DNA of 42,195 nt from Paracoccaceae bacterium (GTDB lineage: Bacteria; Pseudomonadota; Alphaproteobacteria; Rhodobacterales; Rhodobacteraceae), in assembly GCA_902632125.1 (NCBI GenBank), contig CACPBQ010000015.1, positions 1 to 42,195 on the forward strand. Reading direction: 5' to 3'. Under the pieces are notes generated by a model. That model saw nothing but the letters and a program-made list of their open reading frames with translations, did not search any database and was not told the DNA's origin. Shown piece after piece: positions 17,262 to 25,108 of this stretch. Numbering within the stretch: position 1 is the stretch's first letter; each line of letters opens with the position of its first letter. Position numbers and translations under genes: made by a program.

Positions 17262-18617
17262 TTAAGTGAGCCCAATTTTATTTACTTTATAAAATTGCAT
17301 AGGATCGCCGGCTGCCACTAAATCCCATAGTTTAATAGCGCTATCCTCACCTAGCAAAGCAAAAGCTTTATTCATTATTTTTTCTTTTCGAGATTTATAA
17401 GGGAGACTTTTGTTAATATCATAATTTGCACTTAAAATTTCACCATTGGTTGTTCGCAGTTGGACGAAAGCTTCGGTTTCGCTTAATTTTATGTCTGGCG
17501 TGACAGAAATTCGATCTCTTAAAGCGATCAAATTTGCATCATAACAAGCTTCACTGGAAAATGTAGAAAGCGCTGCTGTATCTTGTTTGGCAAGAACCAT
17601 CGCCGCAGATAAACGAAAACTGAACTTTGCCTCTAATCCAGTAGTGGGGCTAGGAATATTACAAATTTTTAGATATCTAGGTGGAACTGAGATGGAAACA
17701 CTCTCAACATTTGCAGCGATAATATTATGGTTTTCTCGCAATTGGATTAGGGCCTCAAGCGCTGGATGTAGTCCATGGCAACAAGCATGATATTTGTGAA
17801 GAACTTCTTTGAGCATCCAATATTTGCCTAGTTCATTTAAAGCTATTTCTGCAACTGGGTCTTGAGTTGTGTGGGTTCTGGCGAAGCCGTGTTCAACTTC
17901 AAGTGCGTCGGGGTTTGAAATTAGACCTGCTTTGGCAAAAAGTGCAGCTTCGACGCCGTTTGCAGCTGCCATCCCAGCATGTAATGGTTTTGCCATTGTA
18001 CCGAATTGAGCTCTCACACCTGAAGCCATAGAAGATACTAAACCTACGGCATAATTGGTAGTTTTTTCATCTAGGCTGAGCAATTTGGAGGCCGCTATTG
18101 TTGCTCCAAATGCCCCTGCCGTTGCTGTTGAATGATATCCGGCCAAATGATGATCGCGTCCTAGCCAAGCTCCAATTCGTGTTACGGTCTCTAAGCCCAA
18201 AATTACTGCACTCCAAAACTTTTCAGGATTGGCATTAGTTTTCTCTCCAATAGCTATTGCAGCTGGTATGATAGCCACACTTGGATGCCCCAAATAGGCA
18301 AAGTGAGTATCGTCATAATCTAGCGCGTGGCTTATTGTTCCATTTGCAAGGGCCGAAGCTCTGGCTGGGAAACGTTGTGTAGTCCCTATTACTGTGCACT
18401 CTTCTGTGCCACCGTCGCTTTTAATTTGACCTCTAATAATATTGCTAACGGGCTCTGTTTGCCCAGCGACTGATACTAAAAACCAATCAAATAGTGAGAG
18501 CTGAGCGATCTGCTTTACTTCGTCTGAAACAAACTCTGGTTGGAAATCGATAGCAAATCTAACCAACGATGAAGAAACACTTTTGGTTTTAAAGTTATCA
18601 TACTTTTTATGTTTCAT
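17262..18617 (-). CDS. MmgE/PrpD family protein (second copy)
   Basis: 451-residue paralogue of the neighbouring gene. It has LFDWFLVSVAGQ near residue 42, ANGTISHALDYDDTHFAYLGHPSVA with the DDTH motif near 91-115, HHLAGYHSTATAGAFGATIAASKLL, and YHACCHGLHPALEAL in place of the partner's CSHTA region. The two copies differ widely, so they are probably different enzymes, not a recent duplication. The gene is divergent from the LysR gene with 114 bases between, the usual layout of a LysR regulator and its target. The substrate is unknown. Confidence 0.87.
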   Translation of the reverse strand: MKHKKYDNFKTKSVSSSLVRFAIDFQPEFVSDEVKQIAQLSLFDWFLVSVAGQTEPVSNIIRGQIKSDGGTEECTVIGTTQRFPARASALANGTISHALDYDDTHFAYLGHPSVAIIPAAIAIGEKTNANPEKFWSAVILGLETVTRIGAWLGRDHHLAGYHSTATAGAFGATIAASKLLSLDEKTTNYAVGLVSSMASGVRAQFGTMAKPLHAGMAAANGVEAALFAKAGLISNPDALEVEHGFARTHTTQDPVAEIALNELGKYWMLKEVLHKYHACCHGLHPALEALIQLRENHNIIAANVESVSISVPPRYLKICNIPSPTTGLEAKFSFRLSAAMVLAKQDTAALSTFSSEACYDANLIALRDRISVTPDIKLSETEAFVQLRTTNGEILSANYDINKSLPYKSRKEKIMNKAFALLGEDSAIKLWDLVAAGDPMQFYKVNKIGLT

Positions 18618-18731
18618 TCTACGCCAAGACTTTTTCTAAAAGTAATTCTAATAAACCATAATCCATTGACATAGTATAACAAAAAGTAAAACTTTATATA
18701 GGTTCAATAACAATTTTCGAAGGCTGTATTA

Positions 18732-19661
18732 TTGGATATCAAACAATTAAAAACTTTTATCTGTGTTGCAGAGACAGGTTCACTTAGCGCAGCCTCTGAT
18801 CGATTAAGATTGGCTCAGCCTGCACTTTCAAGACAAATAAAACTTTTAGAGCATAAATCCGGCGCCCAATTATTCCATCGTTCTGTTAAAGGAATGACGC
18901 TTACCGAAAGTGGCGAGAAGCTTCTTTCAAGGGTCTCAGGAATTATTCGTCAGCTTGAACAGGCAGTGGATGAAGTGCGCTCAAGCGCAGAAAGCATTAC
19001 TGGCAGTGTTGCTTTAGGGTTAATGCCAAGCATAAATTCAGTTTTGGCAGTTCGCTTGATTGAAAAAATAAAAAATGAGCTTCCACATGTAACTCTGAGA
19101 ATTGTTGAAGGTTATTCTGGAAATTTAATTGAGTGGTTACATCGTGGTGATTTGGATATTTCGTTTCTTTATGGGCCTACAAATGATTTGCATTTGTGGT
19201 GCAAAGAACTTCTCTACGAAGATATCGCGCTGATAAGTGCCCCTAGTAAATTGAAAGGCTTGGGCAAAGAAATAGAGCTTAACGATATTGCTCATTTACC
19301 AATTGTTTTACCAAGTCGCCCCCATGGCATACGAATACTTGTTGACAACGCAACAGCCAAGGCTGGTGTAAAATTGAATATTGCAATAAGTGGTGACGCT
19401 TTTGAAGTATTAAAGTCGTTGGTTAAAACTGGGAATTATCATGCATTTATCCCCCTTTCAGCTATTAATGAAGAGCTGAATGAGGGTACACTCGAGGCCA
19501 GAACTTTTATTTCTCCAACGATAAAGCGGCAACTTATCTTAGCAATGGCGCCTGATAGAAAAAATACTCGGGCTACGCAATCTGCATTAAAACTTATAAC
19601 TAATGAAATAGAACAGATGGTTAAAGAAGGGACTTGGAAAGCAAAACTCGTTGCTAGTTAA
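18732..19661 (+). CDS. LysR family transcriptional regulator
   Basis: 309-residue LysR-type regulator. The N-terminal helix-turn-helix (MDIKQLKTFICVAETGSLSAASDRLRLAQPALSRQIKLLE, residues 1-40, shown here in outline by LSAASDRL and QPALSRQIK) is followed by an effector-binding domain from about residue 90. The start is TTG at 18732, chosen because family members begin exactly at this position. It is divergent from the MmgE/PrpD gene and so probably controls the catabolic run to dctPQM in response to an organic acid. I could not single out a convincing T-N11-A box in the gap. Confidence 0.92.
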   Translation: MDIKQLKTFICVAETGSLSAASDRLRLAQPALSRQIKLLEHKSGAQLFHRSVKGMTLTESGEKLLSRVSGIIRQLEQAVDEVRSSAESITGSVALGLMPSINSVLAVRLIEKIKNELPHVTLRIVEGYSGNLIEWLHRGDLDISFLYGPTNDLHLWCKELLYEDIALISAPSKLKGLGKEIELNDIAHLPIVLPSRPHGIRILVDNATAKAGVKLNIAISGDAFEVLKSLVKTGNYHAFIPLSAINEELNEGTLEARTFISPTIKRQLILAMAPDRKNTRATQSALKLITNEIEQMVKEGTWKAKLVAS

Positions 19662-19680
19662 ATTTTTTAAGTTTTATTGG

Positions 19681-20145
19681 CTAGATTTTTAAATCAAGAC
19701 GTGGTTTCCAAAATGGTCTGAAGAGCTCAATTTTAGGGCAACGGTTCATGACAACTTGAAGGCCTGCATTTTCCGCAAGTTCTGCGGCTTTATCGTCATA
19801 AACACCAATCTGTCCCCACAAAACTTTTGCACCAACAGATATCGCTTTTTCAGCGATTGAATAGAGTTCTTCTTTGGGACGAAAAACATCTACCATGTCA
19901 ATTGGTTTTTCTATCTCCTCAAGCGAATGAAAGACTTTTAAACCTCGGATCTCTGATATATTTGGGTTTGGGTTTACGGGTAAAATATCATAGCCAATTT
20001 CATTCAATTGACGAAGTACACCATAACTAAACTTTGTTTTATCACCGCTTGCTCCAACCATAGCTATGGTTTTAACTGAACTTAGGATCTCAGCGAGATA
20101 TTTAGGATCGTAATCGTAGAGACGGTCAATATCAGCTTCTGGCAT
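19681..20145 (-). CDS. CoA-binding domain protein (YccU type)
   Basis: 154-residue single-domain protein of the CoA_binding_2 family with a Rossmann fold. The start of the domain, IAMVGASGDKTKFSYGVLRQL (about 27-47), and ILPVNPNPNISEIRG, VDVFRP and the tail cysteine in MNRCPKIE are all typical. It lacks the catalytic domains of acyl-CoA synthetases, so a binding or regulatory role is likely. The start ATG directly abuts the ferredoxin stop codon (TAAATG), which indicates translational coupling in the SBP56 operon. It ends 19 bases from the convergent LysR gene. Confidence 0.88.
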   Translation of the reverse strand: MPEADIDRLYDYDPKYLAEILSSVKTIAMVGASGDKTKFSYGVLRQLNEIGYDILPVNPNPNISEIRGLKVFHSLEEIEKPIDMVDVFRPKEELYSIAEKAISVGAKVLWGQIGVYDDKAAELAENAGLQVVMNRCPKIELFRPFWKPRLDLKI

Positions 20146-20511
20146 TTAAATTTCCTTTGAAGTCGCGATGTCGGACTTTAATTCATGAGGTTTTAATGGA
20201 TCAAGAAATGGATTTCGATATAGTTTGTCATGGCTTTCTACACCAATTTCAATCTTCAAGTCAGATTTTGCTCGCGCTACACACAATATAATATATCCAT
20301 TTGAAATCTGCCTATTATTAAGTGCAACTTGCCTTTTTTGGTTCACTTCACCACTGGTTAATTTAGCAGCGCAAGTTATACATCCTCCATACTTACAACC
20401 ATAAGGCAAATCCACGCCCTGCTCTCGAAGAGCATCCAAAAGAGGGCGCCGGTTATCAACTTCGTATTTTTTATTATCGCGATTTGTAATGGTTACAGTA
20501 TGCTTCGTCAT
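20146..20511 (-). CDS. Plant-type [2Fe-2S] ferredoxin
   Basis: Small electron carrier. Counting from the ATG at 20511 (121 residues), the cluster cysteines are C39, C44 and C47 in the CKYGGCITC pattern (C-X4-C-X2-C), with the fourth, C77, 29 residues on in ILCVARA. This is the plant and oxygenase-type arrangement. I chose the ATG that overlaps the upstream stop as ATGA over the TTG six bases earlier. The position between the SELENBP1-like and CoA-binding genes suggests it passes electrons to or from an enzyme of this operon, perhaps the copper protein upstream, but no reductase partner is coded nearby. Confidence 0.9.
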   Translation of the reverse strand: MTKHTVTITNRDNKKYEVDNRRPLLDALREQGVDLPYGCKYGGCITCAAKLTSGEVNQKRQVALNNRQISNGYIILCVARAKSDLKIEIGVESHDKLYRNPFLDPLKPHELKSDIATSKEI

Positions 20512-21857
20512 AGCCAAATATCACTTGTACAGTCGCCACCTGGATATCGCGCCTCGTGGCATCTACTTGGGCCATGGGGCTCCTCACCGAAATTTACTAT
20601 AAAGTCTGGATTTATTTTCATTCCACCATTGACTGGGTCACAATCGATTTGAACCATAACTCCACCTTTTTCTCTTATCTCTGGATAGAATTGATTATCC
20701 CAGGTCGAAAAAAGTGATGTGGTTACATAGAGACGTTTTCCGTCAAGGCTCAATTGGAACATTTGTGGACCGCCCGTAACCTCCACACCATTAACTCGAG
20801 GTGCTTTCCCCAGCAGACCACCCATAAAAACTTGTCCGGTTAAAACAGGATTATGGGGATCAGAAATATCATACTGGCGCATATCGCCATGCAACCAATT
20901 GTTGAGGTAAAGATATTTATCGTCCATTGAAATGAGAATTGCAGACATAACGCCAGGAAGAGGAATGGGCCAATCGGGATGCATTTCATTTTCCACATCA
21001 ATAACTTTTTCCCATTTCCAAGTGCCGGTATCATCTTTCCACCAGTGGATAACGTTGGTTGAAAGTGCGGCCCCACAAAACCCATGAGTACTGTCTGGAT
21101 TATGATGAAATTTTACTTCCAGAGGAAGAAGACCATCCTCACCCAAATAGAAACTTTCGATAGGTTCTTTCTTTTTGAAATCCCAGAAATGTAGTTCTCG
21201 ACCGTACTTAAGGTGGCCTACTTCCTCTAAATCAAACCCAGGCATAAATGTATTTGGTGCTGCCCATTCAGAACTTACCATAATGTTGTGACGAGGTTGA
21301 TACCAAAAATCATATCCAAACTTTATATCGCCCATCGAGTTTTCCCACCGGCCAATAATATTGAAGTCTTTGTCTAGCTGTAGATACCCACCGGGGGCTT
21401 CACCTTTGGCATCACCAAGAAATGAAATTATGATCTCCGACCCTAAGCAATGTACAGTATGAGGGCCAGATAAATTGGCTTTTCCTTTTATCTCTGCTCC
21501 ATCTATTACTTTATGAATGCGTGGAGCCCGTGGATCTGTTGCGGTGTCTACGATATGCAAATTATTTGATCGGACACCAGGAAGGATAAGAAACTTTCGA
21601 GACATTGAGCTATCATCGTGGCAGCTTGAACAGGCATTCCATCCCATGTGGTGAAGTTCATCGCCGATGCCCGGCATCTCAAGTCTATGAATAACTTGGC
21701 TATAGGTTGGACTGTCAGGGTCGACGTCTACAGTTGCTAGATAGTCTGGTTTTTGAATACCTGTTCCAGTATAGATTGCTATTGTATATAGTAGTTTTTC
21801 ACTAGGGGCTTTAATTGCTTCTTGTGGGCTTGCATAGCCGGGTCCACAACACTCCAT
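20508..21857 (-). CDS. SELENBP1/SBP56 family protein, probable methanethiol oxidase
   Basis: 449-residue beta-propeller protein of the selenium-binding protein family. Characterised members (human SELENBP1, bacterial MtoX) oxidise methanethiol to formaldehyde, H2S and H2O2 using copper. The sequence follows the human protein as I remember it from end to end: CCGPGYASP at the start, DELHHMGWNACSSCH (66-80), YDFWYQPRHN, SNWLHGDMRQYDISDP-like and the closing RYPGGDCTSDIWL. C76, C79, H80 and the H69-H70 pair are candidate metal or redox residues. There is no signal peptide, so it should be cytoplasmic, unlike periplasmic MtoX. It overlaps the ferredoxin gene by 4 bases and lies 3 bases after the CitE-like gene. 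Confidence 0.88.
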   Translation of the reverse strand: MECCGPGYASPQEAIKAPSEKLLYTIAIYTGTGIQKPDYLATVDVDPDSPTYSQVIHRLEMPGIGDELHHMGWNACSSCHDDSSMSRKFLILPGVRSNNLHIVDTATDPRAPRIHKVIDGAEIKGKANLSGPHTVHCLGSEIIISFLGDAKGEAPGGYLQLDKDFNIIGRWENSMGDIKFGYDFWYQPRHNIMVSSEWAAPNTFMPGFDLEEVGHLKYGRELHFWDFKKKEPIESFYLGEDGLLPLEVKFHHNPDSTHGFCGAALSTNVIHWWKDDTGTWKWEKVIDVENEMHPDWPIPLPGVMSAILISMDDKYLYLNNWLHGDMRQYDISDPHNPVLTGQVFMGGLLGKAPRVNGVEVTGGPQMFQLSLDGKRLYVTTSLFSTWDNQFYPEIREKGGVMVQIDCDPVNGGMKINPDFIVNFGEEPHGPSRCHEARYPGGDCTSDIWL

Positions 21858-21860
21858 TAC

Positions 21861-22718
21861 TTATTCTCCCAAGCGATCAGCGATTGAAATAATTCTGTAC
21901 ATTTCCCGCATTACTGGTTTCTCTATCAATTTACCATCAATAACTACAAGTCCTGTATCTGCAGCTTCAAATTCATTTATAATTTTTCGTGCACGGGTAA
22001 TTTGGTCTTTTGTTGGTGTGAAGACTTCATTTAATGCGGCAATCTGCTTCGGGTGGATAGATCCTTTTCCCGTGAACCCTAAATCACGAACTCGTTCAGC
22101 TTCTATGCGCATACCTTTCGGATCATCTAAATCAAGATAGGGCACATCTAAAACATCTAGACCAGCCATTGCAGATGCATGGGCGACTCGTGAGCGGGCG
22201 TAAAATAAAGTTTCAAATGTGTTTGGGCATCTTAATTCTGCAGCCATATCTACTCCCCCAAAAAACATAGCATCTATTCTGTCTGAGCACTTTGCTATAG
22301 CATAAGCAGCTTCAAGTCCTTCATTAGTTTCAATAATAACATGAAGTCGTGAATTATGCCCAGCCTCAGTTAGTAATTGATCCAGTATAACAACCTCATC
22401 TGGGGTTCGAACTTTCGGCATCATTAAAGCTGGAGGTGGTGTCTTTGTTGCTAGGATTGCATTTACATCCTCAATACCAAAACGCTCTCGTATGGAATTA
22501 ATCCTTACCATCCTTTCTACACCATCATCAGCCTGTGGCTGTTCAAATAAAGCAAGAGTGTTTTTTCGAGCCTCTGCTTTATCTCTTGGAGCAATTCCGT
22601 CTTCTAATTCTACACAAACAATATCTGCGCCGCTGGCTAGAGCTTTAGGAAACATGTCTGGCCTCAAGCCAGGAGTGAAAATAAAACTGCGGCGCGGGCG
22701 AATAATGCGGTTTGTCAT
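21861..22718 (-). CDS. CitE-like (HpcH/HpaI family) acyl-CoA lyase
   Basis: 285-residue TIM-barrel lyase of the CitE group, which includes malyl-CoA, citramalyl-CoA and citrate lyase beta proteins that split 3-hydroxy-acyl-CoA compounds. Motifs: RSFIFTPGLRPDMFPKAL (9-26), VCVELEDGIAP with the metal-binding glutamate and aspartate near 35-38, MMPKVRTPDE, the metal ligand E129 in VIIETNEGL, and GKGSIHPKQI near the C-terminus. It stands 3 bases before the SELENBP1-like gene, an odd partner. Possible links are to the CoA-binding protein downstream or the CoA-transferase at 14593. The exact substrate is unknown. Confidence 0.87.
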   Translation of the reverse strand: MTNRIIRPRRSFIFTPGLRPDMFPKALASGADIVCVELEDGIAPRDKAEARKNTLALFEQPQADDGVERMVRINSIRERFGIEDVNAILATKTPPPALMMPKVRTPDEVVILDQLLTEAGHNSRLHVIIETNEGLEAAYAIAKCSDRIDAMFFGGVDMAAELRCPNTFETLFYARSRVAHASAMAGLDVLDVPYLDLDDPKGMRIEAERVRDLGFTGKGSIHPKQIAALNEVFTPTKDQITRARKIINEFEAADTGLVVIDGKLIEKPVMREMYRIISIADRLGE

Positions 22719-22772
22719 TTCGGCGTCCTTTCAAGTGAAACCACCTAGCATTTTAATTTTAAATCAAAACCG

Positions 22773-24998
22773 CTAGTTTCCTTGGTATTTTTCAACTTCC
22801 ACTTCGATGTTATGTGCTGCAGAGCCTTGCCCCAAATCTGATGTGCCTGTATCAGCAGTAAGAACATTCGGGTTTCCCGAAACATCTAATCCATCTGCAT
22901 TTGGCGAAAACCAAGCGCCTGTAGCTAATGAAACTACTCCCTGTATAATCGTTTTTCTAATCTCTAAAGAAGCAAGGCAAGCGCCTCTAGAATTCCAAAC
23001 TTTGACCAATTCGCCTTCTGATAAGCCTCTTTTTCGCGCATCTTGAGGGCTCATCACTAAAACTGCATATTTGTTTATGTCTTCAATTGCAGATTGTAAT
23101 TGGCTGTGCAATTTATCGTGCGGCTGTGGAGATACTAAAGACAACGGAAACTTTGCATCTAAATGTGGCTTGTTAAAAATAGGGTAGCCTGGGATTTCTG
23201 GATAATTAAACTTTGCAATCCTTTCTGAATAGATTTCAATTTTTCCGGATGGTGTGCCGAGTGGATTCTTTATGGGGTCGTCGCGGAAAGCTTTGAAGGG
23301 CACGTAATCTTTTTCGTCCAGATCAATCGACATCCTCTCGAAATTTTTTTCTTTAAGTGTTTCAAGATTCGCGACATTAATTCCCAGACTTTTAGACTGC
23401 CTATAAAATTTATCATAAATACTTTGAATCCATTCTTCGGATGATTGATTTTCTGTAAATTTTTCCTCGCAATAAAGTTTTTTAGATAGGTCTGCAAAAA
23501 TATCATAATCATCTTTTGCTTTACCCACTGGTGAAATCATTTGTGGCATATAGAACAAATAAGGATCACCTTTTGCCCAACCTATATCTGATCGCTCAAA
23601 TTGCGTGGTAGCCGGGAAAACTATGTCGGCTCGCTGAGCTGTCGCTGTCCACCAAGGTTCATGTACGATTACAGTCTCAGGATATTGCCATCCTTTGGCA
23701 AGACGATTTAGATCTTGATGATGGTGGAATGGATTTCCACCACACCAATAAACCAACTTGATGTCTGGATAAATACGTTTTTTGCCATTGAAATTGTAAT
23801 GGCCATTTGGATTTAAGAGCATGTCTGTGATGCGCGAGACGGGTATAAAATCAGCAATAGGGTTTGTGCCTTGTTCAAAAAGAGGACCTTGCATTCTTTT
23901 TGCAGTTTTGCCTATGTTTCCAATAGCGCCATAACCGAAGCCAATGCCTCCTCCAGGCAGGCCAATTTGGCCCAACATAGCTGCTAAAACACAAGCCATC
24001 CAGTAAGGATGTTCACCATAACGTGCTCTCTGCAAAGACCATGAAACACTAATTATTGTCCGACCAAGTGCCATTTTGCGAGCTAAATTTTTAATGTCAG
24101 AGGCGTTTATTCCGGTTATTTCGGAAGCCCATTCAGGTGTTTTAGCAACATGTTCATTATTCCCCAAAAAATATGTTTTAAATAACTCATAGCCTGAGCA
24201 ATATTTATTCAAAAAATTTTGGTCGGTCAGTTTCTCAGTTTCCAAAACATAAGCAATAGCTAACATTAAAGCGACGTCTGTGCCGGGCAATATTGGAAGC
24301 CAACGAGTCTCCTTTGGGCTATCATCTTTTTGGGGGCTGATTGAAACCAAATTTTTGCCCATTTTACCAAATTTCTTGAAGTGATCAGATACATCGTGTT
24401 CTGTTGACCCACCCATGCTAACTTGCGAATTTTTTGGATTGATACCACCAAAAATAATCAGGTTATCAGTATGTTTGCCAATCGAAGACCAGCTATTTAT
24501 TTCCCCCCAAGTTATTTTATGAAAATTAAGTCCCAGGACATGAGGTATAATAGCTTGTGCGGCTCCAGTGCTATAGCTGGCAAAAGAACTAACATACCCG
24601 CCAAAAGAATTTAGAAAACGGTGCAATTGGCTCTGTGAATGATGAAAACGGCCTGCACTTGCCCAGCCGTAAGAGCCGCCATATATGGCTTTATTACCAT
24701 AATCATTCTTTATGCGGTTTAATTCTTTGGCAGCCAGGTCAATTGCGTCTTCCCAGCCAATAGGAATAAATTCATCGCTCCCTCTTGCTGTATCCGGGTT
24801 TTTTTCAATCCAACCCTTCCTAACGTAGGGTTGATCAATTCGCGTTGAATGATAGACAGCATTTGGCACCAGCTTTGAAATATTTGGGGGTGCAGGGTCG
24901 GCGTGAAAAGGCTCAGTTTTTACTATTCTGTCATTTTCGACAAATACATTGAAGGCACCCCAGTGGCTCGTGGTTACCTTTGAAAATTTTTTTCCCAT
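22773..24998 (-). CDS. Molybdopterin oxidoreductase of the DMSO reductase family (BisC-like, cytoplasmic)
   Basis: 741-residue molybdoenzyme with bis-MGD cofactor. It starts with the HWGAFNVFVENDRI stretch of the biotin sulfoxide/TMAO/DMSO reductase subgroup and has no N-terminal cysteine motif for an Fe-S cluster. S143 in SYSTGAAQAIIPHVLG is the expected serine ligand of molybdenum. There is no twin-arginine signal peptide, so the protein should act in the cytoplasm, like BisC, and not as a respiratory reductase. Further landmarks are NPKNSQVSMGG, RWLPILPGTDVALMLAI and the C-terminal molybdopterin dinucleotide-binding domain (about 620-735). Likely substrates are S- or N-oxides. It heads the tight part of the operon, 54 bases before the CitE-like gene. 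Confidence 0.9.
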   Translation of the reverse strand: MGKKFSKVTTSHWGAFNVFVENDRIVKTEPFHADPAPPNISKLVPNAVYHSTRIDQPYVRKGWIEKNPDTARGSDEFIPIGWEDAIDLAAKELNRIKNDYGNKAIYGGSYGWASAGRFHHSQSQLHRFLNSFGGYVSSFASYSTGAAQAIIPHVLGLNFHKITWGEINSWSSIGKHTDNLIIFGGINPKNSQVSMGGSTEHDVSDHFKKFGKMGKNLVSISPQKDDSPKETRWLPILPGTDVALMLAIAYVLETEKLTDQNFLNKYCSGYELFKTYFLGNNEHVAKTPEWASEITGINASDIKNLARKMALGRTIISVSWSLQRARYGEHPYWMACVLAAMLGQIGLPGGGIGFGYGAIGNIGKTAKRMQGPLFEQGTNPIADFIPVSRITDMLLNPNGHYNFNGKKRIYPDIKLVYWCGGNPFHHHQDLNRLAKGWQYPETVIVHEPWWTATAQRADIVFPATTQFERSDIGWAKGDPYLFYMPQMISPVGKAKDDYDIFADLSKKLYCEEKFTENQSSEEWIQSIYDKFYRQSKSLGINVANLETLKEKNFERMSIDLDEKDYVPFKAFRDDPIKNPLGTPSGKIEIYSERIAKFNYPEIPGYPIFNKPHLDAKFPLSLVSPQPHDKLHSQLQSAIEDINKYAVLVMSPQDARKRGLSEGELVKVWNSRGACLASLEIRKTIIQGVVSLATGAWFSPNADGLDVSGNPNVLTADTGTSDLGQGSAAHNIEVEVEKYQGN

Positions 24999-25108
24999 TA
25001 ACTATAACTCAAAGAATTCTTACTTACTGTGTGTCTTGCTTAAAACAAACTTAACTTTTCTTGTATTTCAAGTTTGGGTATTTTGGAACGTATTTTATTT
25101 CAACCAGT

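Noticed and set aside
15751-18617. The two MmgE/PrpD genes as a 2-methylcitrate (propionate) cycle
   Set aside because: No 2-methylcitrate synthase or methylisocitrate lyase is coded in the window, and the neighbours are a CoA-transferase and dehydrogenases.
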